Positions 55,102 through 64,000 of a DNA stretch of 64,000 nucleotides are shown here, one piece after another. The notes under the pieces are model-generated. The model worked only from the letters and a program-made list of their open reading frames with translations, was not told where the DNA came from and searched no databases. Positions within the stretch are counted from its first letter, which is position 1. Each line of letters begins with the position of its first letter. Source of the DNA: Anaplasmataceae bacterium AB001_6. Its GTDB lineage: Bacteria; Pseudomonadota; Alphaproteobacteria; Rickettsiales; Anaplasmataceae. The position numbers and the translations under genes are program-made. The stretch covers positions 620,001 through 684,000 of the forward strand of contig CP048228.1 in assembly GCA_020002265.1 (NCBI GenBank), written 5' to 3'.

Positions 55102-56181
55102 ATGAAGAAAAAAAAAAAGAGAATTATTATAATAGCAGGTGGAACGGGTGGACATCTGTTCCCTGCTATAACTTTATATAAAAACTGTCTCAACAACTCT
55201 TTAGATACTTATCTTATTTCCGATAAGAGATCTTTGAAATATAAAGAGAAGCTTGCTGGTATTGAAAATCTTCATATTACAAGTATTAAACCTAAATCTT
55301 CTGGTAGATTTATCTTTTTCTTCTCTGCTATAATTTCTGTTATTCAATCATTCTGCATTTTTTTTAAAATAAAACCTGATTTGATTGTAAGCTTTGGAAG
55401 TTATGTTTCTGTTCCTCCGATGTTAATTGCAGCAATTCTAAATAAAAATATGATATTGCATGAATCAAATGCCGTAATAGGAAAAGCAATAAAATTATTT
55501 ATGGATTGTAGAAAAAATATTATATTATCTACAGGTTTTCCTATTGTCACTGATAGTAAAGGAAATCGTATTATTACAGATAAATATATCCATACAGAAA
55601 ATATAGTGGAAAAAAATGTTTTTTTTGATCCTATTTTAAACTTAGAGGACAAATTTACTATTTGTATCTTTGGGGGAAGCCAAGGATCAGACTTCATAGA
55701 TAAGACTATCCCTTCTGCCATATTGAAATTAGCTGATAAAAATAACGTAAAGATAATACAACAATGTAAAAAAGAAAATATAAGTCTTATTAAATCTATT
55801 TATGATGAAAAAAATATAGAATATGATATAAGAGAATTTTTTAATGACTTAAATTGTCTAATAAGAACTAAAGTACATTTAGTGATATGCAGATCCGGAG
55901 CACAAACAGTAACTGAAATAACAAAAATGGGGAAAATAGTCTTATATATTCCATATCCTTATGCTGTTGATAATCATCAATTAGTTAATGCAAAATCAAT
56001 CAAAGGATCTAAAGAATATGTAGATATCATAATGCAAGATAATACTGATATTAAAAATATTACACGAAAAATTCAATATGTTATAGATAATTTCGCTTCA
56101 TTGTCAAAATTAATAAGAGAAGATACTGATAAAAATAAATCAACTAGTTTACTCTCTTTGATTTTAAATTTAAATATCTAG
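55102..56181 (+). CDS. murG: MurG: lipid II-forming GlcNAc transferase
   Basis: Adds GlcNAc from UDP-GlcNAc to lipid I on the inner face of the membrane. The 359-residue protein has the glycine-rich IIIAGGTGGHLFPA at the N-terminus, VSFGSYVSVPPMLIA, LHESNAVIGKA, the second glycine-rich loop CIFGGSQGSDFID and the nucleotide site VICRSGAQTVTEITKMGK followed by PYPYAVDNHQLVNA. It starts seven bases after htpG with a Lys-rich N-terminus that may help membrane binding. Together with glmU, uppS and rodA it indicates that lipid II is made. Confidence 0.95.
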   Translation: MKKKKKRIIIIAGGTGGHLFPAITLYKNCLNNSLDTYLISDKRSLKYKEKLAGIENLHITSIKPKSSGRFIFFFSAIISVIQSFCIFFKIKPDLIVSFGSYVSVPPMLIAAILNKNMILHESNAVIGKAIKLFMDCRKNIILSTGFPIVTDSKGNRIITDKYIHTENIVEKNVFFDPILNLEDKFTICIFGGSQGSDFIDKTIPSAILKLADKNNVKIIQQCKKENISLIKSIYDEKNIEYDIREFFNDLNCLIRTKVHLVICRSGAQTVTEITKMGKIVLYIPYPYAVDNHQLVNAKSIKGSKEYVDIIMQDNTDIKNITRKIQYVIDNFASLSKLIREDTDKNKSTSLLSLILNLNI

Positions 56182-56206
56182 ACAAGCTTCATTTTGCTAT
56201 ACTTTT

Positions 56207-57214
56207 TTATACCAGAGTTGTTAATCGACAATTTTTTAATATTTTTTGAAACTCTCCTTTATTAGAATAAGAAGACATAATTGATATTATATATTTTTCT
56301 ATTAAAGGTATGAATTTCAGATATTTATCGTTACCAAAAACTATAGATTGTCTGGCAAATACTCCTAGTACATTCAAATTTCTGAATAAAGCAAAAGTTT
56401 GAAATATGTCCCAAGAATTACAATAAGAGTCGTTAATAAATTCACATTTATTGTAATAAAAATCAAATAAATCCTTTCTTATCTTATCATTTATCCAAAT
56501 TCTAGAATCATATAAAATAGAGGCAAGATCATAAAACCTGTTATATAATCCAGCATCTTGAAAATCAATTAATCCTATAGTATCAAATTTTTTTTCCGGA
56601 TCATAATTCAGAATAAATATATTTGGTGAATGATAGTCACGCAAACTTAAAACATCACGATTTATTTTCATATCTGATAGCAAATTATAAAAAAAATCCT
56701 TCAATAATCTAATATATGAATCTTTATAAGTGAAATTTTTATAATAAAAATAATATCTGATCTTTACTATGCCCTCTATGAGATCATTATCATTATAGGA
56801 GACAAATTTATAATCAGAATGTTGAGCATTCTGAACTTTATGCAAAATCTCTACTGCTTTTTTATAGATAAAATATAAATTATTATTTGCGATTTTTAAA
56901 TGATTAAATAAAGAATAATCTCCAAAATCTTCAATTAACATTAGACCAGATAAATAATCTTCAACATATATTTTTGGAGCTTTTATTTGGCATCTTTCAT
57001 TCAAAAATTTAGCCATATTGATGAAATCATAAAATCTATGTCGTTCATAGATAGGATAATAAGCTAAAATAAAAGAAGAAGGTTTATCTAATAACAGTAC
57101 TCTAAAATACAGCCTCCCAGAAGCATCAGAAAAAGGACCCTTTAATTCATAATCCTCCTTTATAGAACATTTATCTTTTATAAAGTTATCAAAATCTATA
57201 TTATATAAATGCAT
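56207..57214 (-). CDS. APH/AmgK-like sugar kinase (possible cell-wall recycling kinase)
   Basis: A kinase of the aminoglycoside phosphotransferase fold, 335 residues from the ATG at 57214. Key pieces are DASGRLYFRVLL (nucleotide-loop region), MLIEDFGDYSLFNHL (hinge), the catalytic loop SLRDYHSPNIFILNY (H-R/D-x-x-x-x-N) and metal-binding IGLIDFQDAGLYNRFYDLASIL. This matches the alphaproteobacterial AmgK-type family that phosphorylates MurNAc/GlcNAc at the anomeric carbon for peptidoglycan recycling; the substrate is inferred. It follows rbfA with its ATG 12 bases past the stop. In other alphaproteobacteria it is usually beside tsaE and a nucleotidyltransferase, neither of which is here. Confidence 0.75.
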   Translation of the reverse strand: MHLYNIDFDNFIKDKCSIKEDYELKGPFSDASGRLYFRVLLLDKPSSFILAYYPIYERHRFYDFINMAKFLNERCQIKAPKIYVEDYLSGLMLIEDFGDYSLFNHLKIANNNLYFIYKKAVEILHKVQNAQHSDYKFVSYNDNDLIEGIVKIRYYFYYKNFTYKDSYIRLLKDFFYNLLSDMKINRDVLSLRDYHSPNIFILNYDPEKKFDTIGLIDFQDAGLYNRFYDLASILYDSRIWINDKIRKDLFDFYYNKCEFINDSYCNSWDIFQTFALFRNLNVLGVFARQSIVFGNDKYLKFIPLIEKYIISIMSSYSNKGEFQKILKNCRLTTLV

Positions 57215-57225
57215 GAGAATGTTTT

Positions 57226-57549
57226 TTAACAAAAATCATCATAATTTTGTTCTGCAATCATAAAATTTTTATTATACTTTTTTATTTCAATATTAGGAAT
57301 AAATCGCATTTTTGTAGATTTAGCTATTTCTTTTTTCAATAATTGTATAATTTGAGCATAAAAAACATCATCATTTTCTATTAAATTCATGAAATATATG
57401 GTAACGTAACGAAGATCTTTGCTTACAGAAATATTAATAATTCCAAGCTCTATTCCTATCTTATTTTTAATAACATACGGAATAAATTGCAATAAATATT
57501 TTCTAAAAGATTTACTTCTCCGATTACAAGAATATTCTTTGTCACGCAT
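57226..57549 (-). CDS. rbfA: Ribosome-binding factor A
   Basis: A cold-shock/16S rRNA maturation factor, 107 residues. It shows the single KH-like RbfA fold: KYLLQFIPYVIKNKIGIELGIINISVSKDLRYVTIYFMN (family I-x-x-V-x-x-S-x-D-L-x-x-A-x-V-Y) and the C-terminal IAKSTKMRFIPNIEIKKY (family R-x-x-P-x-L-x-F). It lies six bases after infB. truB, which usually follows, is missing; the AmgK-like kinase takes its place. Confidence 0.88.
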   Translation of the reverse strand: MRDKEYSCNRRSKSFRKYLLQFIPYVIKNKIGIELGIINISVSKDLRYVTIYFMNLIENDDVFYAQIIQLLKKEIAKSTKMRFIPNIEIKKYNKNFMIAEQNYDDFC

Positions 57550-57555
57550 AGAACA

Positions 57556-60126
57556 TTAATTCTTATTAAGAGACAAAAATTCTAAAACATCCCCAACAGA
57601 TATTTCTGGTTTGCCTTCTAAAAGGATCCCACATTCATGTCCACTCTTGATTTCTTTTACAGAATCTTTAAAATGCCTAATATTTATGACTTTACTTTCG
57701 AATATAATCTCTGAATCACGATATATTTTAACATGATTTCCAACTTTAACAAAACCAGAACGAATAAAAGACCCTGCAACTTTTCCTTGTTTATCAATAT
57801 CAAATATTTCTCTAATTTCGGCTGTTCCAATAATTTCATTAGAATCTGTATTATCGTCTTTATTCCCTGAAATTAACTCTTGTATAAAATCAATTACATC
57901 ATATATTACATCTTTTGTAACAATTTTCACTTTATCATTATTTGAGTAATCGCATTTATCAGATTTTACACGAAAAGATATCACAGTGGAATTAGAAGCA
58001 ATGGCCAAATCAATATCTGATTTTCCTATATTTCCAATACCTTTATGTATAATTGTCAAAGATACTGAATTTTTTTCTACTAATTCATTAATAGAATCTA
58101 TGAGAGCTTCCAAAGATCCTAAAGTATCTGCTTTAATAACAAGATTAATTTCTTGATTAGATGATTTGATATCTTCAGAAAATAAATCATCAAAAGTAAC
58201 TTCTTCGCTTCTTTTATCAGTATTTTGCGATAACATTTTTCCAAAAGTTTGATTATCAGCAAGATCCTTACAATCATTGATTATCATTTTTGCCTGCTTT
58301 TCATTTTTACATGAAAAGATATAATCTCCAGGATTAGGTAAAGAGTTAAAACCACTTATTTCCACAGGTTGTGAAACAACAGCATTTTTTATTCTTTTTC
58401 CCTTACAATCAAATATATTTTTTATTTTCCCATAATCATTTTTAGAAACCAAAAACGCATCACCTAGCCTAAGCTCTCCTTCCATTATAATAACTGTAGC
58501 CACAATCCCTAAACCTATCTTAACCTTAGATTCCAAAATTATTGCTTTTGCCAACCCTTTATGAAATACCTTTTTATTCAGCATTTCAGATTGTAAGAAA
58601 ATATTTTCTAACAATACATCAAGGTTTATTTTGTTTTTAGCAGATATTTCAACCGCGATTACTTCTCCGCCATATTTTTCAACAATAACATCATTTTGAG
58701 CTAATTCAGAAAATACCCTCTCAACATTTAATGAATCTTTATCAATTTTATTCACAGCAACAATAATAGGAACTTTAGCAGATCTTGCATGATTTATAGC
58801 TTCTATTGTCTGTTCTTTAACACCATCATCCGCTGCTACAACCAAAACAACAATATCAGTAAAATTAGCTCCCCTAATTCTCATTGCTGTAAAAGATTGA
58901 TGACCTGGAGTATCTATAAATGTAACATAACCATCATTATTTTTTGAAAACACTCTATAAGCGCCAATATGTTGAGTTATATTTCCAGATTCACCTAAAA
59001 CTATCGATGAATCCCTCAAAGAATCAAGAAGTGTTGTTTTACCATGATCCACATGTCCCATAACAGTTACAATAGGAGCTTTACATCTCAAATCTTTTAG
59101 TGTCCCTTCTCGCATCTTATAAAATTTGTCTAACTCAGATTCAGGATATATAAAATTAATTTTCTGTCCTATCTCTTCAGCTATAATAGAAATCATATGT
59201 TCTGAGATTGTTGAATTTTCATCAAAATTTTCCTCTAATGAAGCATAAATTTTTCTTAAATAATCAATGCTGACGGAAAAGATTGCTGAAAAAGTTCTAA
59301 TTGGTATCCCAATATCAGAATCTCTTATATTAATGTCTAAAACATCAGGAAGATTACAAGCAACAGATCTATCACGTAATTTTAAAGATCTTTTTTTTCT
59401 CTCAATTTTATTAAAAACAGGTTTATCAAATATTTTTTTCTTCTTCGTAAAGCGATTTTTGGCAAAAGAAGTATCTTTTTTTACAATAACTTCATCTTCA
59501 TATTTTTTTGGATCTGACGGTTTTAAAATTACAGATTCAATAATATCTTTTTTATCATCAACAATATTTTGAGATTTTCTATCTTCTTTATCCAATTTAT
59601 CTTCTGTAGCGCCAATATTATCATCAAAAACAATTTTTTCCTCTATCAAATTTTCACTACTACTATTGGAATCCTTTTTACTCAAATTTTCAGTTAAAAA
59701 ATCATCAATCTTCAATTTACAATTTTCATCTAATGAATCAGTATTATTTTGTTCAACAATTCCTTTCTTAGATTCAAATAATTCCTCTTTTTGAAGATCA
59801 GTAAAATTATCTTTTTCAACATCAGTAGTATCATTAACAACAATAGAAGAATTACCAAAAGCCCTTACTGCATCTTGTCTAACGATTCTTTCATAATCTG
59901 TTAAATCACTTGAATTAACAGAATCATTATTCTCAATATTGGAAGCTACATTTTTATTACCTTTAATATTACGTAAAAATTTTTCATGAATTTTACTCAT
60001 ATCAACGCTAGGAGAGATATTAAGTTTTAGATTTTCTCTAGTTTTGCGCAACTTCAGGTTTATTTTTTCTTTTTCTGATTTAATATTACGATCTATATCA
60101 CCATAATCTTTCTTATTTTTATACAT
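57556..60126 (-). CDS. infB: Translation initiation factor IF-2
   Basis: Brings initiator tRNA to the 30S subunit. The 856-residue protein has a long, low-complexity charged N-terminal part (to about 300), with an IF2 N-terminal helical domain near its end (RTFSAIFSVSIDYLRKIYASL). The G domain has G1 GHVDHGKTTLLDSL, G2 ITQHIGAYRV, G3 DTPGHQSFTAMRIRGA and G4 NKIDK. EF-Tu-like domain II, domain III and the fMet-tRNA-binding C2 domain follow (GECGILLEG as HECGILLEGKPEI). 28 bases after nusA. The Asn/Asp/Ser-rich N-terminus is typical of expanded, lineage-specific IF-2 tails. Confidence 0.96.
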   Translation of the reverse strand: MYKNKKDYGDIDRNIKSEKEKINLKLRKTRENLKLNISPSVDMSKIHEKFLRNIKGNKNVASNIENNDSVNSSDLTDYERIVRQDAVRAFGNSSIVVNDTTDVEKDNFTDLQKEELFESKKGIVEQNNTDSLDENCKLKIDDFLTENLSKKDSNSSSENLIEEKIVFDDNIGATEDKLDKEDRKSQNIVDDKKDIIESVILKPSDPKKYEDEVIVKKDTSFAKNRFTKKKKIFDKPVFNKIERKKRSLKLRDRSVACNLPDVLDINIRDSDIGIPIRTFSAIFSVSIDYLRKIYASLEENFDENSTISEHMISIIAEEIGQKINFIYPESELDKFYKMREGTLKDLRCKAPIVTVMGHVDHGKTTLLDSLRDSSIVLGESGNITQHIGAYRVFSKNNDGYVTFIDTPGHQSFTAMRIRGANFTDIVVLVVAADDGVKEQTIEAINHARSAKVPIIVAVNKIDKDSLNVERVFSELAQNDVIVEKYGGEVIAVEISAKNKINLDVLLENIFLQSEMLNKKVFHKGLAKAIILESKVKIGLGIVATVIIMEGELRLGDAFLVSKNDYGKIKNIFDCKGKRIKNAVVSQPVEISGFNSLPNPGDYIFSCKNEKQAKMIINDCKDLADNQTFGKMLSQNTDKRSEEVTFDDLFSEDIKSSNQEINLVIKADTLGSLEALIDSINELVEKNSVSLTIIHKGIGNIGKSDIDLAIASNSTVISFRVKSDKCDYSNNDKVKIVTKDVIYDVIDFIQELISGNKDDNTDSNEIIGTAEIREIFDIDKQGKVAGSFIRSGFVKVGNHVKIYRDSEIIFESKVINIRHFKDSVKEIKSGHECGILLEGKPEISVGDVLEFLSLNKN

Positions 60127-60154
60127 AAACAGTTGTTAAAAAAACCTCAGGAAA

Positions 60155-61810
60155 TTATTCTATCATACCAATTTTTTTACGAGCAGATATTATAATATCA
60201 CTAATAACACTATTGGTAAAAGAAACCTGACTAGTATTTAATATCTCTTCAAGTTCAAAGCTGTCCATTTCAGCTAAATCATCAACTGATTTAACTCCTT
60301 TATCAAAAATAACCCCTATCATATTTTCATCCAGACTTTTAATATCTAATAAGCGCTTATCAAAATTTTCATCATTGATAATTTGACAATATCTAGCATA
60401 TTCTTTTGCCCTACTTTGTATCACTTGAGCAACATTATAATCAAAACCTTCTATAACGGCAATATCTGATAAATTAGCCTGAGCTATAGATTCAACAGAA
60501 AAATAACCCTCTGCAAATAATAACTGTGCTATCACTTCATCTATATCCAAGGCTTCTACAAGACGTTTTGTGCCTTCACTAAATTGTTCTAAACGTTTAT
60601 TAGAAACACCTTGTTCATCTAATATATCTATTGGACAACCTAATAAAGAAGAGGCAAGATTAACATTCTGCCCCCTACGACCTATTGCCATACTTAAATC
60701 ATCAGAAGAAATTATAACTTCTATTTTATTATCATGCTCATAATAAGATACATTTACAACTTCAATCTTGGAAAAAATATTTTTAACAAATTCTGTCAAA
60801 TCGCTGGAATATTTGACTACATCAATCTTTTCACCATTCAATTCAGAACTAATCAAACGAATTCTACTACCCTTAATACCTACACATGCTCCTACACAAT
60901 CTATATTTTTATCTGATGAATATACAGCTATTTTTGATCTAGATCCAGGGTCCCTAGCAACTTTCTTAATCTCAATAATTCCATCGTATATCTCTGGCAC
61001 TTCTTGTTTAAAAAGTTGTAACAAAAGATTGGGACTAGAACGCGATAAAATCAATTGAGCACCACTATCTTTTCTCACAACTTTTTCTAATAATGCTTTT
61101 ATTCTATCTCCAGTTTTAAATATCTCACCTTTTATATAACCTGAAGCCGGTAAAAAAGCTTCATTAGCCCCACTTAATTCAACACATATTCCACCATTAT
61201 TTGGTATTATTTTTATAATAACACCGGTGACTATAGTACCAATACGAGATAAATTTTCTTTATATTGTTTTGCTCTCAATGCATGAACAAGAGAAAAATT
61301 AACTAATTCCCTTACTAAACCTGCATCTTTTCTGGTGAATTGTATTGGAGGTAAATATTCTTTGACTATATTAAATTCTCCAAATTGATCAAAATAATCA
61401 TGAATTTTCGAAAGAGGGATAATCGCTTCATATTTTGTTTCATCTATTTCATTGCAATCGTTACTTTCAACAGATAAATCGACTTTAAATCTGTCAGCAT
61501 CTTCTGAAAAACCTATGGGTAAATCTTGCAAAATTGGTAAAGAGCCAATAAAATCTACATCCTTACACTCTTCATCTGCTATTATTTTATATCTACGCAT
61601 AAAGAAAATTTTTCCAGTTTTGCGATCAATATGAGAATGCATCTTTAATCTTCCACCATACTTGGGTTGTGCGATTTCTAGAATAGCTTTTTCTACAAAA
61701 CCAAAAATATCTTCTATACCCAAAGATTTTTTAATAGAGAGGTCACCTATTAAGTCTAATAAATCAGTTCCACCAAAACTGTATTGTTGGTCTTTAGAAT
61801 CTAAGGTCAT
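60155..61810 (-). CDS. nusA: Transcription termination/antitermination factor NusA
   Basis: Binds RNA polymerase and nascent RNA and modulates pausing and termination. The 551-residue protein has the N-terminal domain, the S1 domain (LSRIGTIVTGVIIKIIPNNGGICVEL), two KH domains (CVGACVGIKGSRIRLISSELNGEKIDVV and IIISSDDLSMAIGRRGQNVNLASSLLG as I-x-I-x-x-D-D/Q-L-S-x-A-I-G-x-x-G-Q-N) and two C-terminal helix-hairpin repeats (LFAEGYFSVESIAQA; FDKGVKSVDDLAEM). First gene of the nusA > infB > rbfA run. rimP, which usually precedes it, is not present. The 236 bases to nrdB hold both promoters. Confidence 0.96.
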   Translation of the reverse strand: MTLDSKDQQYSFGGTDLLDLIGDLSIKKSLGIEDIFGFVEKAILEIAQPKYGGRLKMHSHIDRKTGKIFFMRRYKIIADEECKDVDFIGSLPILQDLPIGFSEDADRFKVDLSVESNDCNEIDETKYEAIIPLSKIHDYFDQFGEFNIVKEYLPPIQFTRKDAGLVRELVNFSLVHALRAKQYKENLSRIGTIVTGVIIKIIPNNGGICVELSGANEAFLPASGYIKGEIFKTGDRIKALLEKVVRKDSGAQLILSRSSPNLLLQLFKQEVPEIYDGIIEIKKVARDPGSRSKIAVYSSDKNIDCVGACVGIKGSRIRLISSELNGEKIDVVKYSSDLTEFVKNIFSKIEVVNVSYYEHDNKIEVIISSDDLSMAIGRRGQNVNLASSLLGCPIDILDEQGVSNKRLEQFSEGTKRLVEALDIDEVIAQLLFAEGYFSVESIAQANLSDIAVIEGFDYNVAQVIQSRAKEYARYCQIINDENFDKRLLDIKSLDENMIGVIFDKGVKSVDDLAEMDSFELEEILNTSQVSFTNSVISDIIISARKKIGMIE

Positions 61811-62045
61811 AATAATATTAACAGAGCAGCAAAAAATCTCTTATAAAGAGCTAAAAAAAAATGAAAATAAAAAATACGAACGACAGGTATTAGCTATTTA
61901 TTTAACTAATAAAAGCATCATATTAACTAGTACATTATATATTTTTGCAATCATAAATTCAATACTAATAATCCCTTAGTAAAACACAAAAAAATATAAA
62001 TCGAAAAATTGATACATCTTGTTTATTTTCGTATTTGGCATTAAG

Positions 62046-63110
62046 ATGGGTACGAGTGTGGAGAGTACAGAATTGACATTGATTAAATATAATATGAATT
62101 CAATAAAAAATGTAAAAAGTGATTCAGAAAGAGTTAACAAAAACAATAAACTTAGATTGTTAGATTCTAGAAAATCATATAAACCATTGATTTATCCTTG
62201 GGCTTATGAGGCTTGGGAAACACAACAAAAAATATCTTGGTTGCCAGAAGAAGTTCCTATGGCAGATGATGTGCAAGATTGGAAACATAATATATCTTCT
62301 GAAGAAAAAAATTTATTGACTCAAATTTTTAGATTTTTCACTCAATCTGATCTTGATGTTCATTGCTGTTATACAGATAAATATTTATCTTTATTTAAGC
62401 ATCCTGAAATAAAAATGATGCTTACTGCTTTTGCTAACATGGAAACAATACATGTAGCTTCATATTCGCACCTTTTGGATACTGTAGGAATGCCAGAAAG
62501 TGAATATAGTGCTTTTCTTGAATATAAAGAAATGTGTGATAAGCATGATTTTTTAAAACAATTTGATGTAAATTCTCTAGAAAATATAGCAAAAACTTTG
62601 GCTGTTTATGGTGCTTTCACAGAAGGCTTGCAACTATTTGCATCTTTTGTGATTTTATTAAATTTTCCAAGGTTTAATAAAATGAAAGGAATGGGACAAA
62701 TTATTAGCTTCTCTATAAGAGATGAAACTCTGCATACTGTGTCCATGATAAAATTATTTAATACTTTCGTTGATGAATATGATTTGCTTAATAAAAATTT
62801 AATTGCAGAAATAAGAGAAATTTGTAAATTTGTTGTTATAAACGAAAATAAATTTATAGATCTGGCTTTTGAAATGGGAGATGTTAAAGGTCTTTCTTCT
62901 AAAGAGGTAAAAGATTACGTGAAATTTATAGCAAATAGAAGATTGCAACAATTAAGAATGCAACCATTATATGAAGATATTAAAAAAAATCCGCTTCCGT
63001 GGTTTAATGAAGCTATAAATGCTGTTGAACATACTAATTTTTTCGAAAATAGAGTTACTGAATATTCACGTTCTTCAACAGAAGGTAAATGGGAAGATGT
63101 GTTTGATTAA
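62046..63110 (+). CDS. nrdB: Ribonucleoside-diphosphate reductase, beta subunit (class Ia)
   Basis: Carries the diiron-tyrosyl radical cofactor needed to make deoxyribonucleotides. Ligands and radical Tyr are in place: Asp in FTQSDLDVHCCY, E-x-x-H and Tyr in NMETIHVASYSHLL (Tyr four residues after His), Glu in YGAFTEGLQLFASF, and E-x-x-H in SIRDETLHTVSMIKLF. The tail ending YSRSSTEGKWEDVFD would bind the large subunit NrdA, which is not in this window. I use the ATG at 62046 (354 residues); an ATG at 62094 is also possible because the first 40 residues are not conserved in kind. Confidence 0.95.
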   Translation: MGTSVESTELTLIKYNMNSIKNVKSDSERVNKNNKLRLLDSRKSYKPLIYPWAYEAWETQQKISWLPEEVPMADDVQDWKHNISSEEKNLLTQIFRFFTQSDLDVHCCYTDKYLSLFKHPEIKMMLTAFANMETIHVASYSHLLDTVGMPESEYSAFLEYKEMCDKHDFLKQFDVNSLENIAKTLAVYGAFTEGLQLFASFVILLNFPRFNKMKGMGQIISFSIRDETLHTVSMIKLFNTFVDEYDLLNKNLIAEIREICKFVVINENKFIDLAFEMGDVKGLSSKEVKDYVKFIANRRLQQLRMQPLYEDIKKNPLPWFNEAINAVEHTNFFENRVTEYSRSSTEGKWEDVFD

Positions 63111-63134
63111 AAAATCATATATCGATAAGAGATC

Positions 63135-63338
63135 ATGCTAGAATTTATTTTTTATGGAGTAATATTTTTTTTCGTTATTTTTCTTATTTTACTACCTGTT
63201 GGTCTGATAATTGAAGAATATAATGGCCTTCATTATCCCGTGAACATGAAATTGATAAAGAAAGCGCTATTTGCCTTATGTTTATCTTTCATAGTATCAC
63301 CCATTTTTGTAATATTCTACGTTCATAAACTACTTTAA
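63135..63338 (+). CDS. Small membrane protein, DUF1467-like
   Basis: A 67-residue protein with two hydrophobic helices (EFIFYGVIFFFVIFLILLPVGL and KALFALCLSFIVSPIFVIFYV) joined by a short polar loop (IEEYNGLHYPVNMKLIKK). The FLILLPVGLIIEEYNG part resembles the F-x-x-L-P-x-G-x-x-x-Q motif of the alphaproteobacterial DUF1467 family, which has no known function. It starts 24 bases after nrdB on the same strand. Convergent with the CcmG-like gene. The family assignment is from memory of the pattern. Confidence 0.65.
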   Translation: MLEFIFYGVIFFFVIFLILLPVGLIIEEYNGLHYPVNMKLIKKALFALCLSFIVSPIFVIFYVHKLL

Positions 63339-63360
63339 ATTATGAAATGAATAATGCTCT

Positions 63361-63909
63361 TCAGCTTTCTTTTATTGTTTGTATATTTTTTCTAAAACTA
63401 TCCTCTTTTATAGAACCATTATAACATTCTACAATCTTATTATCTTTTCCAATAACATAAGTTTTAGGTACAAAAAAAACAGCTAAAAAATTCTTTATCA
63501 GATCCCCATTTTTATCTATTAATATATCTTTATAAGGATTACCATTGGTATTTAAATAATGATCTAACACTTTTTTATTCTCTTTCAAAGCAAATCCATA
63601 TATATCAATTTCATCTTTATAATTAAGAAGTAAAAAATGATCATCTTGACAAAAATTACACCAAGAAGCAAAGAAATGAACAACATAACCATCATCAGAA
63701 TCAGCAATCTGATTAAAAGATATTATTTCTTCTGCATTAAAATAAGATTGATAACTGATTTTATTCAATCTATCTAAAAAGTGCCTTGATAAAATATATC
63801 TAGGAAAAAAAAGGATAAATAAAGCAATAAAAACCACCGAAAATGCAATAAAAAATTTCAATTTATGATTTTTAATTTTTTTTAAGATTCTAGACAAAAT
63901 ATTTATCAT
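63361..63909 (-). CDS. CcmG/TlpA-like membrane-anchored thioredoxin
   Basis: A 182-residue protein with an N-terminal membrane anchor (about 18-40, FFIAFSVVFIALFILFFPRYIL) and a periplasmic thioredoxin domain. The active site is WCNFC in HFFASWCNFCQDDHFLLL. ALKENKKVLDHYLNTNGNPYKDILID and the cis-Pro segment VFFVPKTYVIGKDNKIVECYNGSI match CcmG/DsbE, which reduces apocytochrome c before heme attachment. Position just after hemA and the presence of ccmF in the window support this. Its ATG at 63909 overlaps the hemA stop by 20 bases; the start could also be a little further in. Confidence 0.85.
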   Translation of the reverse strand: MINILSRILKKIKNHKLKFFIAFSVVFIALFILFFPRYILSRHFLDRLNKISYQSYFNAEEIISFNQIADSDDGYVVHFFASWCNFCQDDHFLLLNYKDEIDIYGFALKENKKVLDHYLNTNGNPYKDILIDKNGDLIKNFLAVFFVPKTYVIGKDNKIVECYNGSIKEDSFRKNIQTIKES

Positions 63910-64000
63910 TACTAGATATACAAGAAGAAAAACCTGATTCCATAAAAGCCATTCTCAAAGCTTCTACTAAATCCCTCATCATTTTTTCAGTATGCTTTGG
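63890..64000 (-). CDS. hemA: 5-aminolevulinate synthase, C-terminal end only
   Basis: The last 36 codons of a gene entering from the right edge, ending at a TAG (63890-63892). The tail PKHTEKMMRDLVEALRMAF fits the C-terminus of ALAS-type HemA proteins (P-x-H-T-x-x-M-M-x-x-L-V-x-A-L), which condense glycine and succinyl-CoA as the first step of heme synthesis in alphaproteobacteria. The identification rests on this short stretch only. Overlap with the CcmG-like start suggests cotranscription. Confidence 0.65.
   Translation of the reverse strand, partial: PKHTEKMMRDLVEALRMAFMESGFSSCISSNDKYFV

Overview
The window is from a very AT-rich, gene-dense bacterial chromosome. The gene content points to an alphaproteobacterium of the order Rickettsiales, that is an obligate intracellular or endosymbiotic bacterium. 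The indicators are a circularly permuted two-piece tmRNA gene with the alphaproteobacterial T-arm sequence, an alpha-type SspB next to it, an Atm1/ABCB7-type exporter, a COX15-type heme A synthase, a long isocitrate dehydrogenase with a C-terminal extension, 5-aminolevulinate synthase (HemA), and a reduced, scattered operon layout. I cannot place it to genus. Keeping gap, pgk, murG, rodA and glmU argues against Rickettsia proper and suggests a lineage that keeps lower glycolysis/gluconeogenesis and lipid II synthesis. No insertion sequence, prophage, CRISPR array or rRNA gene is visible.

Layout. 1-6.6 kb (minus): an unidentified partial gene, then a tightly coupled run pepP > mutL > secreted pentapeptide-repeat protein > gmk. 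6.7-8.5 kb (plus): ctaA-xthA. 8.5-11.2 kb (minus): two unrecognised genes and a TerC-family membrane protein. 11.5-18 kb: Atm1-like exporter, icd (minus), an AEC-family permease and a PpiD/SurA-like periplasmic protein. 17.9-22.2 kb (minus): ftsB > coiled-coil protein > zapA, tRNA-Leu(UAG), and tig > clpP > clpX. 22.4-28.9 kb: pdhB (plus), then dps, pgk, gap, glmU and malonyl-CoA decarboxylase (minus). 29-33.7 kb (plus): coxB, coxA (reading frame broken near its 3' end), ctaB, a 31-residue CoxF-like protein and ribD. 33.7-37.2 kb: tolB (minus), lepB and coaBC. 37.2-43.5 kb (minus): rpsB > tsf > pyrH > frr > uppS > cdsA > ccmF. 43.9-46.9 kb: sucB, tmk, recF. 47.0-47.8 kb: permuted ssrA followed directly by sspB. 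47.8-53.1 kb (minus): rseP > bamA > ndk > rodA. 53.2-56.2 kb (plus): htpG, murG. 56.2-61.8 kb (minus): nusA > infB > rbfA > a sugar-kinase/APH-like gene. 62-64 kb: nrdB and a DUF1467-like small membrane protein (plus), then the end of hemA and a CcmG/TlpA-like thioredoxin (minus).

How the genes work together. Several pathways are represented in pieces. Respiratory heme/copper biogenesis: hemA, ctaB, ctaA, coxB/coxA, CoxF-like, ccmF, ccmG-like. Protein quality control: ssrA, sspB, clpX, clpP, tig, htpG and the PpiD-like protein, so tagging, adaptor and protease of trans-translation all lie in one window. Cell envelope and division: glmU, murG, uppS, rodA, ftsB, zapA, bamA, rseP, lepB, tolB. 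Central metabolism: icd, sucB, pdhB, gap, pgk.

The observations most worth following up are the one-base frameshift in coxA, the tiny CoxF-like gene, the ssrA-sspB neighbourhood with its unusual tag ending, the exported pentapeptide-repeat protein translationally coupled to mutL, and the two-gene unit of unknown proteins at 8.5-10.4 kb. I did not find convincing evidence of a wholly new multi-gene system.
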